The position numbers and the translations under genes are program-made. Below, one piece after another: positions 21,501 through 30,334 of a stretch of DNA of 64,000 bases. Position 1 is the first letter of the stretch. The number at the start of each line of letters is the position of its first letter. Where the stretch lies: contig OW203992.1 of NCBI GenBank assembly GCA_934047225.1, positions 3,585,501 to 3,649,500 of the forward strand, written 5' to 3'. The notes below the pieces were generated by a model. It had not been told where the DNA came from. It did not search any database and saw only the letters and a program-made list of their open reading frames with translations. The stretch is from Ypsolopha sequella (taxonomy: Eukaryota > Arthropoda > Insecta > Lepidoptera > Ypsolophidae).

Positions 21501-24076
21501 CACCTGTGTACATTATAATATAATAGTTTTTGAAACCCACCTCCGAGCCCGACTACTTTCTCCATTAGTTTTAGCGTTGCTTTCAGCCAACATGTAGTTG
21601 CTGATCCTCTCTTGCAACAAGCTGACGGTACTGTTGGCAGCACTGGGGGGTGCCGGGGCGGAGCGGCGGGGAGGTGCCGCGGGGGGTGCATCTCTGTCCT
21701 CTGTCAACTCGTTTAACTCGCTCAGAAGATCAGGGTCATCTTCGTCACCTGTAATGGATGTCATATTGATATTAAATCAAATAAGGACTAGAATAAATAA
21801 TTAAGTATACCTGTACAGGAATACAACTTAATTGAGAGCCGGGACGAAGACGGTTTGCGGGGGGAGAAGTACAGATGAGTACAAAAGTGTTAATTTGACC
21901 AGTAAGATTATGGGATTTATATCCTGTTGCAGTTATTTGACAAGGTTGACGTACGTTACATTAATTAATTAATTGTTCATCGTTTTACTGATTTAAATCT
22001 GAATCTAATCAGATTTTACAGATTTATTTCCTTCCGGAACATAATGTTGGATTCTCATAATGTTGAATTCTCAAAATGTTGGATTCCCAAAATGTTGAAT
22101 CTCAAAATGTTGAATTCTGAAAATGTTGAACAGTAAATCTTGAAATGTTGAATGTATAGTGTTCAGTGTATGTACTATAAATATATAAAAACACAAAAGC
22201 AAGTTCACTTTTGTCGTAAACTGTACCAAAAACCATTCGATTTCAGTTAGATTTGTTGTTGAACTTGTCACAATTAGGTTGAAAATGGAGAGGGTTACAC
22301 GTGCCATGCGTCCATAGAGTAAGTATGGCAGAAGTTACTTATTGGAATGCATTGTTTGTCGACTCGTCGATCAACAAGTTGATATATGGACATCATTATC
22401 GACTTTCACCTTTCTTTGCTCTCTCCCAGCACCTTATACTTACCTTACCTTATACTTATATATCTTTATACCTACTGATAATAAAGTAGTAAAAAGGTTA
22501 TGTCTGTACATTGAATTGTTTTGCAAAATTTTGGATGAAATCGGTTATTGTATTAGCATTGTACTGAGGCCAAAAACTTAATGTTTACAAATTTTTGCCT
22601 GTCTGTATAAATGTTCTGTTTTAACTCAAGAAACGGATTTAGCCGATGTTATCTTTTTTATCATCGACCCTGGTCAACAAATAGGCTATAAGGGGTGTTG
22701 ATAAAATAACCGCCAAGCTGAAAAAGGAGGCAGCTCATAGACGTAATGAGAAACAAACCTAAAATTTAACTATTTTGTGTATACTGTTGACCCAAAACCT
22801 AATATCGAATTAGAAATTCAATTAAATTATTTCTCAGGGGGACTGTTTTTACTTGATATAATTTAAAACAGAATTAATAATATTCAATATTAAATAATAG
22901 TGGCTAACAGTAGCAAGAAAAGACTTAAATAAGTTCCTTGTCTTGTATTTTCTTATCCCTTGGTTAAAGTAGGTTAAAGTCATATATTGTATAGTATAAG
23001 TTTTATGTTGGAAAAAAAAAAGACATGATCTTGCTAAGTTTCTTGCCCTTCTTCTTAGCAAGACTAATTGAATGGGCGGAGGTAGGCATGTATTTATATA
23101 TGTAACCTATTAGTATGTAGTATATAGGATGGGATTTGGTCGGCCGCCTGGATTCGTGCTGGGGGCTCGGTTGGTGATCATTGAACCTTGTTCCTGGTCC
23201 CTGGCCGGGTCTCCAGTGTGGGTTCGGGCGGCTGATTGGATTTTACCTTGTATAATATATATTTTACCTACCATTATAATCGTAAATATATTGCTACATA
23301 AATTAAATAAACCTTTAATTTAGTTCATGTACATTTATTATTTTATTACATATATTTTCTTTATTAGATTAAATTTGACGTGTAAAAAGTGTATATCTCT
23401 ATACCTGCTTTGCAAAATAAACTATTTGAATTTGAATTGAATTTGAATTAGGTAGGTCATACTGAAATTACCAGATCCAACTTCATCATCAGAAGGTATA
23501 TCCTTTAAGCTCTCAGCTATCATAGCATCTAAGTTGGGTGCTGATGGGGCAGTCTTCTTCGGACGAGTGCGTCGGCCACCACTTGCGCTGATGGCTGCCA
23601 ACTCAGCCTCCAGGTCTAAATCATCATCAGACACATCCATGGCATCATCATCGTCCAGTGTATCAGGAATATCGAGCAAGCCAAACTGAAGACAAATAAC
23701 AAAGAAATATAATGTAGCAATATGGAAAGACAATAGTAATTTTGATGAATGTCCAGTTAACAAGATGCTCAACAAATCAATAATAAGTATAAGCGACACG
23801 GAGGTTATCGTACGGCCCTTTTCCTTTGTTTACAAAACCATGAACAATCAGCTGATAAGGTTTTGTAGCAGCTAAGAAAGCCCATCTTCCAATCTAAAAC
23901 AGCATGAAAATGTTTTTGCCATACCTATACAGTAACTCAAAATACGCAATAACTCAAAAGTAATGACAAAATTGGTAGGACCAGCGAAGCGATATGTAGC
24001 GATTACAAATTTATAAATTCTGACTCACCTGTGAAAGACTTGTCTTTTTCGATGAAGGAGTCTGTTTCCGGAACAT
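595..24076 (-). CDS. lgd: lethal (2) giant discs / CC2D1 homologue, 13 exons, 3' end off the window
   Basis: Exons in order: 24029-24076, 23472-23685, 21541-21748, 18678-19027, 15083-15307, 14356-14450, 12208-12378, 11275-11473, 10183-10321, 6159-6338, 3826-3885, 2988-3165, 595-736. All have GT/AG borders and compatible phases, giving 736 codons plus one base. The start encodes MFRKQTPSSKK. An acidic stretch rich in DDDD follows (about residues 27-45). Four DM14-type segments lie near residues 162-190, 274-330, 390-430 and 480-540 (for example RQKEFKEAALRAKKEGN in the fourth). The C2 domain opens around residue 636 and includes VKDTNSPEYN and CQRVFKRHGIKFEVY. In the known family DM14 domains bind the ESCRT-III subunit Shrub/CHMP4 and the C2 domain binds phospholipid, which controls endosomal sorting of Notch. 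Exon 13 ends in phase 1, so the C2 domain continues past base 1. The exon model is manual; family identity is very secure. Confidence 0.93.
934..1013 (+). CDS. Isolated THAP-type zinc finger first exon
   Basis: ATG opens MVYCSVANC, then SNSSNNTNKTSKGISFH, followed by a good donor (TC|GTAAGT). The start MVYC-x4-C and the terminal FH match the first half of a THAP C2CH finger, a DNA-binding domain shared by host factors and P-element-type transposases. It lies in lgd intron 12 on the opposite strand. No second exon carrying the remaining Cys and His was found within the next kilobase, so it may be a transposase remnant or the first exon of a gene whose other exons are absent. Confidence 0.45.
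1496..1549 (-). pseudogene. Degraded partial duplicate of lgd exon 13
   Basis: GGGACTGTTCGTGTCCTTTA and the flanking bases match 687-712 inside lgd exon 13 exactly. The match then continues with substitutions through GATTACTGGCG and on into the intron upstream of the exon (to about 1610). Changes inside the copy break the reading frame and the exon's C-terminal half is missing. It lies 810 bp upstream of the real exon. Confidence 0.8.
1724..2920. repeat. Large inverted repeat, right arm split by a DNA transposon
   Basis: The sequence 1724-1954 recurs in reverse complement as 2037-2090 joined to 2735-2905. The roughly 230-bp arms are nearly identical and separated by about 82 bp. Both arms contain an open stretch reading LISFAASTSSDLWGV, but the conservation is explained by DNA identity. 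This looks like a foldback element or inverted duplication. Confidence 0.88.
2091..2726. mobile_element. Non-autonomous hAT-like element, 636 bp
   Basis: Its ends are TAGACATCGGATTATATGCA and the inverse of TAGACATCGGATTTTATGCA. It is flanked by the 8-bp duplication CTTATCTC (2083-2090 and 2727-2734). The interior is AT-rich and repeats ATATGCAC-type motifs, including two related blocks beginning GGATTATATGCACTAACAAA near 2099 and 2251. No transposase frame is present. The intact left arm of the surrounding inverted repeat shows the empty site. Confidence 0.9.
3655..3811. mobile_element. Palindromic MITE, family with ends TGTGTCGA
   Basis: About 157 bp, self-complementary almost throughout. 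It shares arms and centre (CTTTCTGTATC, GACAAAGACA) with copies at 31549-31697 and 57702-57860. It begins 14 bases into lgd intron 11. Confidence 0.85.
3886..6158. other. lgd intron 10, mostly unassigned
   Basis: No conserved protein is visible on either strand. A short hairpin with arms ATAAATCATTTTATCCTTA lies at about 5637-5745. At 5340-5990 an LTR- or promoter-like tract contains CTATAAAAAGG near 5456 and GAATAAAG near 5942. The open frame at 4009-4425 has no recognisable domain. Confidence 0.5.
5340..5990 (+). repeat. Possible solo LTR or promoter-bearing repeat
   Basis: A CpG-rich block with CACGTG, a TATA-like CTATAAAAAGG, then GAATAAAG and a TTGCTGTC-type tail resembles LTR layout. 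No matched partner, target duplication or internal retroviral sequence is visible, so boundaries are uncertain. Confidence 0.25.
6511..6850 (+). repeat. Dispersed LINE/SINE-like repeat with GGAT tail, copy A
   Basis: Starts GGTAGAGCTGATGCTGGGCT, contains GGAGACCCCCTCGAAGTAATTC, and ends in GGATGGATGA. Shared with 21147-21489 (reverse), 42631-42987 and part of 12032-12200. Apparent short frames within it are coincidental or remnants of a LINE 3' region. Confidence 0.85.
6881..7075 (-). pseudogene. LINE reverse transcriptase C-terminal remnant
   Basis: A 64-codon frame containing MIGHLIRHDSFLKNIREGKV, a GRSRRTY motif and LAENREEWRLLH. This layout (GH..RH.., RGRPR-like, DR..W) is typical of the tail after the reverse transcriptase domain in insect LINEs. 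No polymerase domain is present. Confidence 0.7.
7081..7740. other. lgd intron 9 below the array, no gene seen
   Basis: AT-rich intron DNA between the LINE remnant and the tandem array. Short frames on both strands have no recognisable motif. Confidence 0.5.
7741..10279 (-). repeat. Tandem array of exon 9 tail plus 5' splice site, 22 copies at 116 bp
   Basis: The splice donor ACTTACGT (plus strand) recurs at 7741 + 116n for n = 0 to 21, with no length change. Each unit, read in lgd sense, holds the last 97 bases of exon 9 (from GCTTCGAC to CATAC), the donor GTAAGT and 13 more intron bases ending CCAT. Only the highest-coordinate copy is joined to the rest of exon 9 (10280-10321). Units differ by a few diagnostic bases (for example GTATATAC, ATCCACAG, GGTCCACGG, ATCCAAGG). 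The lowest-coordinate unit leads into unrelated intron. Confidence 0.98.
10811..11225. repeat. Four-copy dispersed repeat, copy 1
   Basis: Begins TAGTTTATGCTAC, contains CTTACGCCCGTGT and AATCTTGTGAACTTTAAATTA, and ends AAAAGTGGGCTCGTAAAG. Other copies are near 19496, 35300 and 39016. It has no coding potential. In this copy a piece resembling a LINE tail (AATTCAAATAGTTTATTTTG) is fused in. Confidence 0.8.
12032..12200 (+). repeat. Dispersed repeat with GGAT tail, partial copy B
   Basis: Starts at GACTGTGACGGGCAGCGGCG and ends GATGGATGGATGGA. The tail comes to within about seven bases of the lgd exon 7 donor (exon ends at 12208). Confidence 0.85.
12931..13196. mobile_element. MITE with TACAAGGTGA ends
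   Basis: TACAAGGTGAATTTGTGAAC opens it and an inverse ending GTCACCTTGTA closes it, with TA on both sides. Inner arms (AAATTCATACT, GAAATTTCGACC) pair over more than 100 bases. Related right ends occur near 33914, 23250 and 57447. Confidence 0.82.
13590..13798 (+). repeat. LINE 3' end with TTTC tail
   Basis: Contains GTAGCTGAAAACCAGCACC and finishes with CTTTCTTTCTTTC. The same kind of tail ends the LINEs at 19867 and 62836, which are on the other strand. Confidence 0.6.
14544..14924. mobile_element. Non-autonomous hAT-like element, 381 bp
   Basis: Begins CAGGGCCGGATTTA and ends TATAATGCGGCTCTG (imperfect inverse). It is flanked by a perfect 8-bp duplication CATCTAGC (14536-14543 and 14925-14932). 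Both ends carry GGGGCCTCCAC in inverse or direct form. It fills most of the 632-base lgd intron 5. Confidence 0.88.
15662..18650. repeat. 37-bp minisatellite in lgd intron 4, about 80 copies
   Basis: The unit on the plus strand is ATATAAATGGCAG, then TCTCTACAACAAATAAAACCAAAT. Most units are 37 bp; a few gain AT and become 39 bp. Recurrent variants (CGCAG for GGCAG, CAGTATC for CAGTCTC, CAAACAAAA, ATACAAATGG) recur in the same order about 0.8 kb apart, near 16458, 17311 and 18092. This shows block duplications of about 21-23 units. In lgd sense each unit contains a pyrimidine-rich TTTTATTTGTTGTAG. Confidence 0.97.
19867..21068 (-). mobile_element. 5'-truncated LINE, TTTC-tailed
   Basis: Inserted in the dispersed repeat with the short duplication TTAC on both sides. 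Its 3' end on the minus strand is a (TTTC)n tract. It carries 281 codons of reverse transcriptase C-terminus and a 3' untranslated segment of about 330 bases. The 5' truncation falls just after the polymerase catalytic motif region. Confidence 0.88.
20213..21058 (-). pseudogene. LINE reverse transcriptase, C-terminal part
   Basis: The frame contains NPNKSKFMILGTR, NLGLILDGELRYIEHINSKI and RVQNACARFCF, then SKIWNDLPPPL near its end. These are standard landmarks of the thumb and tail of Jockey/CR1-group reverse transcriptases. The polymerase YxDD motif and the endonuclease are missing because of 5' truncation, so it cannot be functional alone. The surviving frame has no internal stop. Confidence 0.88.
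21147..21489 (-). repeat. Dispersed repeat with GGAT tail, copy C
   Basis: Reverse orientation relative to copies A and D: starts ATCCATCCATCAGCC and ends ATCAGCTCTACCACC. Lies about 50 bases into lgd intron 3. Confidence 0.88.
22960..23450 (+). repeat. Cluster of LINE 3' ends
   Basis: GACATGATCTTGCTAAGTTT through GGTAGGCATGTATTTATA repeats the sequence at 12475-12545. Next comes a fragment ending TTTTACCTTGTATAAT, then a tail GCAAAATAAACTATTTGAATT that also occurs at about 31955-31980 and, inverted, near 11020. All lie in lgd intron 2. Confidence 0.65.
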
Positions 24077-24602
24077 GATTTTGAGAGTTTTGAATCCAGG
24101 AATAGATGAAACTATTTTTAGTCTTTTTCAAGGAGATTTTATTAGTTTATCTCTTCAGAGTTCGCAAAAATATCGCACATTTGAGACCGGACGAAAACTT
24201 TTTCAGCGACGAAAACAATTATTTGACATCTGTTTGATTGATATGGTAGTTCAAATACTCAGCGCGTTCCGCATGACGCTAATAGTGCCAACACTACCAT
24301 CAAACTTCTCACGCCTATCAAGTCATTCCGAATGGCCAATGGCGTCCATCACTGCTTAAACTTATGATCCATTTGGAACGCTTTTGAACGCGACATGGAC
24401 GTTGACACTTGAAAGTGACAGAATTTGTTTTAGGTTACGTGAATACCTACTTTAATAGGTCCAAGAAGTGATTTCCTCTAACTTCAATCTTTGAATCATC
24501 GTTTAATAAGCTCCGAATAAATTATTTTTAAAACTGCCGCCAGCTGGCTGTCACTTTTCATAGATCGCCCACAGTGCAAATGCTTTAAAGCATGGATGAT
24601 GA

Positions 24603-24841
24603 TATTGGAGAGAAAGGAGGCTGACACTGTCGACTGAACTGGCCGTTAAGCCAGTTAGGATTTAAAATATTCTAGCGTGTGTCTAGATGATATTGTCACA
24701 CTTTTTTCCTTGTTGTGTCAACATTATTTTCAGTATAAATAAAACTATTTATCCTGATAATATACAGCGTATATTTTGGGTAGATCCGCTTCCTACTCTG
24801 CTAGAGCAATTGGTAGTTCCAATATCACGGAATTACCAATA
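24603..24841 (+). repeat. copia 5' LTR
   Basis: It differs from the 3' LTR at a single base by eye: GTCGACTG here, GTCAACTG downstream. It contains AGTATAAATAAAACT, which could serve as TATA box and/or polyadenylation signal. Terminal dinucleotides within the TATTGG/CCAATA repeats are unusual compared with TG/CA. Confidence 0.95.
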
Positions 24842-24859
24842 GGTTATGATCCCGCAGTG
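24842..24859 (+). promoter_or_regulatory. copia primer-binding site
   Basis: GGTTATGATCCCGCAG lies directly after the 5' LTR. It resembles the primer site of Drosophila copia, which pairs with an internal half of initiator tRNA-Met rather than the tRNA 3' end. The pairing partner is inferred from that resemblance. Confidence 0.6.
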
Positions 24860-24913
24860 TATTTATCCGAAACAGACAGAGAGCTGTAAAAATTGTCATT
24901 CGAGATCGAGCTG

Positions 24914-27900
24914 ATGATTAGTGCTGGAGAAAGTACTAAAGAAGAGCAGTCATCTCGTAGACAACACAACAAGATGAGTACCAGTAGTAGTAGCATACCG
25001 ACATTCCAGAAACTTGAAGGAAGTTTCAACTACTCAACATGGAAATTTCAGATGGAAATGTCACTAGTACATGACGATCTATGGAGCTATATACAAACTA
25101 CACCAGCTGCCAAGGATGTAGAGGCAACGAAGAGAGATCAGAAAGCTCGCGCTAAGATCTGCCTCATGATTAGTACGGATTTGCTAGTTCATGTCAGACA
25201 GGCTAGTACTGCCAAGGAGGTCTGGCAAGCTCTAGAAGTGAACTGCCAAGACAAAGGCATAGTTAATAGATGCAGACTACTGGGTAACCTTGTGAGTTTG
25301 AGGTTAGAACAATTTAACAGTATCACTGAGTACGTGACCACGATACTTAGAGTAGCTCAACAACTGAGAGACATCGGTAAGGACCTTGATGATGAGCTAC
25401 TGGCAGCACTTATGCTCCAAGGGCTTAGCGAAGAGTATGCACCCTTGAAGATGACGATAGAGAATGCCAACATCACACTTACAACTAACTACGTAAAAAC
25501 AAAATTGCTTCAAATGGATAGTCCGGTACCGTCGACATCCAATGAGAATGCATTGATTGCCAAAGGTAGAGAAAACCGTTCAAGGTTCAAGAGTGATTCC
25601 ACGAACAACAAAGGCAACAACGAGAAAGCGCAGCAGAAGCGTGAGAAGCAGAAGAAACAGATTAAATGTTTTGTATGTGGAGGACCACATAAAGCAATGA
25701 TTTGTCCGAAAAATCCCAATGCAAGCAAGGATAAGGGATCCACATTTTTTATTTATAATGCCATCGAGAGAAACGACGACGAATGGATTGTGGACTCAGG
25801 AGCGTCTTCAAACATGACGAACCGCAAGGACTGGCTAGCTAACTATAGAGACTTTAACATTTCTCAAGAGATCAGTGTAGCTAACGGCCAGAAGTTATAT
25901 GCGCAAGGTTCAGGTGATGTCGTTAATGATGGAAGTATGCAATTTGGAGTACGAGAGGTAAAGTATGTACCTGGATTGTCTGCGAATTTATTGAGTGTGG
26001 ATACACTGGTGAGTAGAAACTTTGTTGTTGTATTTTCCGAGAAAGGGTGTGACATATATGACAAGAATGATTGTTGTATAAAAGGAGAAGCGAGTTACAA
26101 CTGTAAAAGTGAGAACGGAGTTTACAAATTTAAATCCGTTGCTACAGAACCTACGTCGGCCTTTACAGTTTCCAACCCAGATGATAACGAGCTTTGGCAT
26201 AAGAGACTGGCACATCTCGGATTACCCAACTTAAAGCTGTTGAGAGATGGTATGGCAACAGGAGTGAGTTTCAACAACCAGGATAAACTACAATGTGAGC
26301 CATGTTTAAAAGGTAAGCAAACACGCACTCCTTTTAACAAGAAGAGTACATCTAGAGCAAGTGAGGCCCTAGAACTTATACACTCGGACGTATGCGGTCC
26401 AATGAGTACGGAGTCACACGGCGGCATGAGATATTTTCTTTTGTTTATTGACGATAAAACGAGATACACATTTATTTATTTTTTGCGCAAAAAGAGTGAA
26501 GTTTTTTCGAAGATTGTTGAATTCAAGTTGTTAGTAGAGAATCAAACTAACAAAAAGATCAAGAAGTTTCGATCTGACAATGGCAAAGAATTCGTGAATA
26601 AAGAGGTTAGTCAGTTATTCAAAGCAAATGGAATTATTCATCAATTAACTATTGATTACTGCCCCGAACAGAACTCAGTAGCGGAACGCAGTAACCGCTC
26701 GCTAGTTGAGAAAAGCATTTGCTTATTAGAAGAAGCAGGCCTGAACAGGATGTATTGGGCAGAAGCTGCCAATACTGCAGTTTATTTGAAGAACCGTTCA
26801 CCTACAAAAGCGCTGACGGTTACGCCATTTGAAGCTTGGACAGGAGAAAAACCGAACCTAAGCCAGCTGAGAGTCTTTGGTTGTAGAGCGTTTATGCATA
26901 TTGAGAAAGCAAAACGCAAGAAGCTTGATGCGAGGAGCAAGGAGATGATCTTCGTCGGATATTGCACAGAATCCAAAGGGTATAGACTTTGTGATCCGGT
27001 GACCCATAAGCTTCAGAAGTCAAGAGATGTGACATTCTTTGAGAATCAGTTCTTCAATAAAAGAGAAGCTACAGTTCCAAGAGAGACTATCTTACCAAAA
27101 TTGTTGAATGTAGAGACACACAACAATGGAAGGCAGCAGGAACAGAGACGTGAGCTAGTAAATAAACCAAAAGTGGTAAATGAAGAATCGTTCGAATATT
27201 GTACCGCAGATGATACATCGGTAGAAGATGAACATAATCAAGTAGAAAGAGTGGAGTCACCTGAGGTTGTACAAATTCAGGATGAACTGCAACCACCTGA
27301 AGCACAACCAGAGAGCAGCAGGAGGTATCCTTTACGCGAGAGAACGCCTAAGAGATACGATGACTATTATCTGTATGAAGCCACAGAAGAACGCAGTGAT
27401 GACCCAGTTACTGTTGAAGAAGCGCTCAGCAGACATGATAGAGATAAATGGCAAGCGGCCATTGATGCTGAACTTAATGCCTTGGAGAAAAATGGCACGT
27501 GGAGCTTAGTCAAGAATATGGATTCCCACCATAACGTAGTCGATTCCAAATGGATTTTTAAAATCAAACAGGAACCGGGGGGGAAGGAAAGATATAAAGC
27601 TAGACTAGTAGCTCGTGGCTTTACACAGAAACACGGACTTGATTACACAGAGACTTTTTCTCCCGTGATTCGACATAGCACACTGAGACTTCTATTTGCT
27701 ATAGCTGTTGAGAATGATCTAATGATTGATCAAATGGATGTAGTTACAGCATTCTTGAATGGAGATTTGAGAGAGAAAGTTTACATGAAGCAACCTAAAC
27801 TTGCTGAAGAGAAAGGCAAAGAAAATCATGTATGTTTACTCAAGAAAGCGCTGTATGGTCTCAAACAAGCACCACGAGAATGGAATAAAAAACTTCATGA

Positions 27901-28939
27901 CGCATTGATTGAGATGAAGTTCACAAGGTCTGCCAACGAACCATGTGTTTATTTCAGGAAACTAGGCAAACACGTAATTTACATTGCAGTTTATGTAGAT
28001 GATATCTTGATCTTCTATGACGATGCAGCTGAGAAAGATATTGTCAAGAAAGAATTGAAAAGTAAATTTGAGATGAAGGATTTGGGGAAAGTAGATAGCT
28101 TTCTAGGAATGAAGATTTGCCAAGAAGGAAACAAGCTAACTGTTGATCAAAGCGAATATGTTCAGAAAATTTTGAAAGAGTTCGGAATGTCTGAATGTAA
28201 AACAGTGAGAACACCGCTAGAAACAGGTAGAAAATTGGAGAAACCCAGTGATGCAAATTTCATCCCACCCAAAGATGTTCATTACCAGAAGTTGATAGGT
28301 TCACTTATGTACCTAGCTGTTTGCTCAAGACCTGATATCAGTCATGCAGTGGCATATCTAAGCCAATTCAACAGTTGTTACACAATTGAACACTGGAACG
28401 CAGCAAAGCGATTACTGAGATACCTTAAGGGTACAGCTAACTACAGTTTGAATTTTGAGAAGACAGGAAGATGTCTGACTGGATATGTAGACGCTGATCA
28501 TGCTGGAGATATCAGTGATAGGAAATCGTTTTCAGGATACGTATTTCTTCTAGGAGGAGCTCCTATATCATGGGAAAGCAAGAAACAGCGTACAGTGGCC
28601 CTATCCAGTGCAGAGGCTGAATATGTTGCGATGTCAGAGGCATGCAGAGAGTCTACGTTTCTCAAGCGAATTATGGAGGAGCTAACTGGAAAGGAACGTG
28701 GTGCGATCATGCTGTATAGTGACAGCCAGTCAGCTATTCAGATTGCAAAGAACCCTGTTCATCATCAACGAACAAAGCACATAGATGTGAGATGTCATTA
28801 CATCAGAGAGGCATTGAATAGTAACATTGTGAAAGTGGAGTACCTGCAGACTGAAGAGATGACTGCGGACATTTTTACAAAAGCTCTACCGCGAGGTAAG
28901 CATGAGTTCTGTGTGAGAAAAATGAACTTGTACGCCTGA
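24914..28939 (+). CDS. copia Gag-Pol polyprotein
   Basis: An open frame of 1,341 codons from ATG 24914; an in-frame ATG at 24973 is an alternative start. Order is Gag, protease, integrase, reverse transcriptase, RNase H, which is the Ty1/copia order. The zinc knuckle CFVCGGPHKAMIC is near residue 255. The aspartic protease motif VDSGASS has its Asp at about 294. The integrase HHCC region is followed by the D492, D555, E591 triad, with 35 residues between the last two. The reverse transcriptase active site YVDDILIF starts near 1027. RNase H carries DADHAGD and SSAEAEY. No stop, frameshift or missing catalytic residue was seen. Codon use is even and less AT-biased than surrounding DNA. Confidence 0.96.
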   Translation: MISAGESTKEEQSSRRQHNKMSTSSSSIPTFQKLEGSFNYSTWKFQMEMSLVHDDLWSYIQTTPAAKDVEATKRDQKARAKICLMISTDLLVHVRQASTAKEVWQALEVNCQDKGIVNRCRLLGNLVSLRLEQFNSITEYVTTILRVAQQLRDIGKDLDDELLAALMLQGLSEEYAPLKMTIENANITLTTNYVKTKLLQMDSPVPSTSNENALIAKGRENRSRFKSDSTNNKGNNEKAQQKREKQKKQIKCFVCGGPHKAMICPKNPNASKDKGSTFFIYNAIERNDDEWIVDSGASSNMTNRKDWLANYRDFNISQEISVANGQKLYAQGSGDVVNDGSMQFGVREVKYVPGLSANLLSVDTLVSRNFVVVFSEKGCDIYDKNDCCIKGEASYNCKSENGVYKFKSVATEPTSAFTVSNPDDNELWHKRLAHLGLPNLKLLRDGMATGVSFNNQDKLQCEPCLKGKQTRTPFNKKSTSRASEALELIHSDVCGPMSTESHGGMRYFLLFIDDKTRYTFIYFLRKKSEVFSKIVEFKLLVENQTNKKIKKFRSDNGKEFVNKEVSQLFKANGIIHQLTIDYCPEQNSVAERSNRSLVEKSICLLEEAGLNRMYWAEAANTAVYLKNRSPTKALTVTPFEAWTGEKPNLSQLRVFGCRAFMHIEKAKRKKLDARSKEMIFVGYCTESKGYRLCDPVTHKLQKSRDVTFFENQFFNKREATVPRETILPKLLNVETHNNGRQQEQRRELVNKPKVVNEESFEYCTADDTSVEDEHNQVERVESPEVVQIQDELQPPEAQPESSRRYPLRERTPKRYDDYYLYEATEERSDDPVTVEEALSRHDRDKWQAAIDAELNALEKNGTWSLVKNMDSHHNVVDSKWIFKIKQEPGGKERYKARLVARGFTQKHGLDYTETFSPVIRHSTLRLLFAIAVENDLMIDQMDVVTAFLNGDLREKVYMKQPKLAEEKGKENHVCLLKKALYGLKQAPREWNKKLHDALIEMKFTRSANEPCVYFRKLGKHVIYIAVYVDDILIFYDDAAEKDIVKKELKSKFEMKDLGKVDSFLGMKICQEGNKLTVDQSEYVQKILKEFGMSECKTVRTPLETGRKLEKPSDANFIPPKDVHYQKLIGSLMYLAVCSRPDISHAVAYLSQFNSCYTIEHWNAAKRLLRYLKGTANYSLNFEKTGRCLTGYVDADHAGDISDRKSFSGYVFLLGGAPISWESKKQRTVALSSAEAEYVAMSEACRESTFLKRIMEELTGKERGAIMLYSDSQSAIQIAKNPVHHQRTKHIDVRCHYIREALNSNIVKVEYLQTEEMTADIFTKALPRGKHEFCVRKMNLYA

Positions 28940-29011
28940 TGGATGACAGTATGATAGAGTGCTTTGGTGAAGATGAATGTTTAGATGCTGTTGAGGACAG
29001 TCCAGTCTTCC

Positions 29012-29023
29012 ATTGAGGAGGAG
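29012..29023 (+). promoter_or_regulatory. copia polypurine tract
   Basis: TTGAGGAGGAG immediately precedes the 3' LTR, as expected for plus-strand priming. Confidence 0.7.
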
Positions 29024-29262
29024 TATTGGAGAGAAAGGAGGCTGACACTGTCAACTGAACTGGCCGTTAAGCCAGTTAGGATTTAAAATATTCTAGCGTG
29101 TGTCTAGATGATATTGTCACACTTTTTTCCTTGTTGTGTCAACATTATTTTCAGTATAAATAAAACTATTTATCCTGATAATATACAGCGTATATTTTGG
29201 GTAGATCCGCTTCCTACTCTGCTAGAGCAATTGGTAGTTCCAATATCACGGAATTACCAATA
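29024..29262 (+). repeat. copia 3' LTR
   Basis: 239 bp, same length as the 5' LTR, one visible mismatch, followed by the GATGA target duplication at 29263-29267. Confidence 0.95.
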
Positions 29263-29267
29263 GATGA

Positions 29268-30334
29268 TAGCAAAACATGGCGTCGTTCATGATCCCATCT
29301 ATCGTTATCACGCTTACACTGACTCGGAATGACCGTTGACGCGATAAAATCGATTATGTCGTCATTTGGAACGCGGTGTAAGGTAGCATTCCTAAACTGT
29401 CCAAGTGAAATTTTACATTTCTGACAAGGGGTAGGTCATCAGATATTGGGTAGGGTCATCAGATTAAACAAAATAGACACACTCAGCTATCGAGGGTAAG
29501 TCGGTTATGTATACAAGCAGAATAAACCAAATAAACCAACCACCATAGTACATACCACAGTAGTTCATAGTGGCTTGAATTTAGCTGCACAATCCCGCTT
29601 GACAGTAAATTTTTACCCACGATTTTTGAGGGTCATAACCTAATCGAGGGTATTTATAATGGAAAAAGTGGAAAATAGTAGTTGATCATGATCTGATAAC
29701 CATACTCTATGCAACCCGACACACACTTAATCGATGCGGCGATGCGCGCGTGTTAAACGTACACTACAAATTTGTTCGTAGTTGCATTTGTGACCATGCG
29801 AAAAAATCACCAACTTTCTTCCCGAACAAACTCACCATGATTATAATGTTACTAGTTTTAAAATAAAAAGCTAATTCCCAACATTTTATTTCCAAATCAG
29901 TTTTGTTTGTATTACCGAATGACTCACCATTTTTTTTATAGATTTCAACATAATGCCGTTGCAATTTATCAAAATATTTGAATATGCAGAACTTTTGCGA
30001 AAAGTTTTCTTTTACTTGAATGAAATGTATACATATGCGTGCTTTTATAATTTTGCACGGTAACTTGGCATTTTGCACGATAATTCTTACCATCACGTTT
30101 TAACAGGGAAGTAAAATTGTATGGAATTGAAGGGAGATACTTTTAATTTTCCTTGGACGTTATCGTCGAAATTATAAAAGCGCCCAAGTAATCCTAGCAT
30201 TTTTAGAATACAGAGCAGTCTTCGGTTAAGTTACAATTGTAATTGGCAACATTTTGCATCTCGCGAGTGACGTATGAACGGCCGAAAACGAAAAGCCTCT
30301 CTGTGCCGTTGTTATCTTCTATCATTTCTGAAGA
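29268..30334 (+). promoter_or_regulatory. Dlic upstream region and 5' leader
   Basis: This kilobase separates the 3' copia target duplication from the Dlic start codon. A half copy of the MITE that is whole at 57991-58145 lies at about 29380-29430 (GGTAGCATTCCTAAACT). A 110-codon open frame on the minus strand at 29764-30096 is AT-rich and resembles nothing known. Before the copia insertion the two start codons would have been about 1.6 kb apart, so shared upstream control is possible. No TATA box or initiator can be named with confidence. Confidence 0.35.

Larger units (their letters stand above)
24603..29262 (+). mobile_element. Intact Ty1/copia LTR retrotransposon
   Basis: The 4,660-bp element has two 239-bp LTRs that begin TATTGG and end CCAATA. 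It is flanked by the 5-bp target duplication GATGA (24598-24602 and 29263-29267). A primer-binding site follows the 5' LTR, and a purine tract (TTGAGGAGGAG) precedes the 3' LTR. The single polyprotein frame is uninterrupted. It lies in the divergent lgd/Dlic interval, pointing toward Dlic, with its 5' LTR about 530 bases upstream of the lgd start codon. Near-identical LTRs and the open frame indicate a recent, possibly still competent, copy. Confidence 0.95.

Noticed and set aside
29764..30096. 110-aa minus-strand gene upstream of Dlic
   Set aside because: AT-driven composition, no motif, no splice or promoter support; kept only as a note on the intergenic region.
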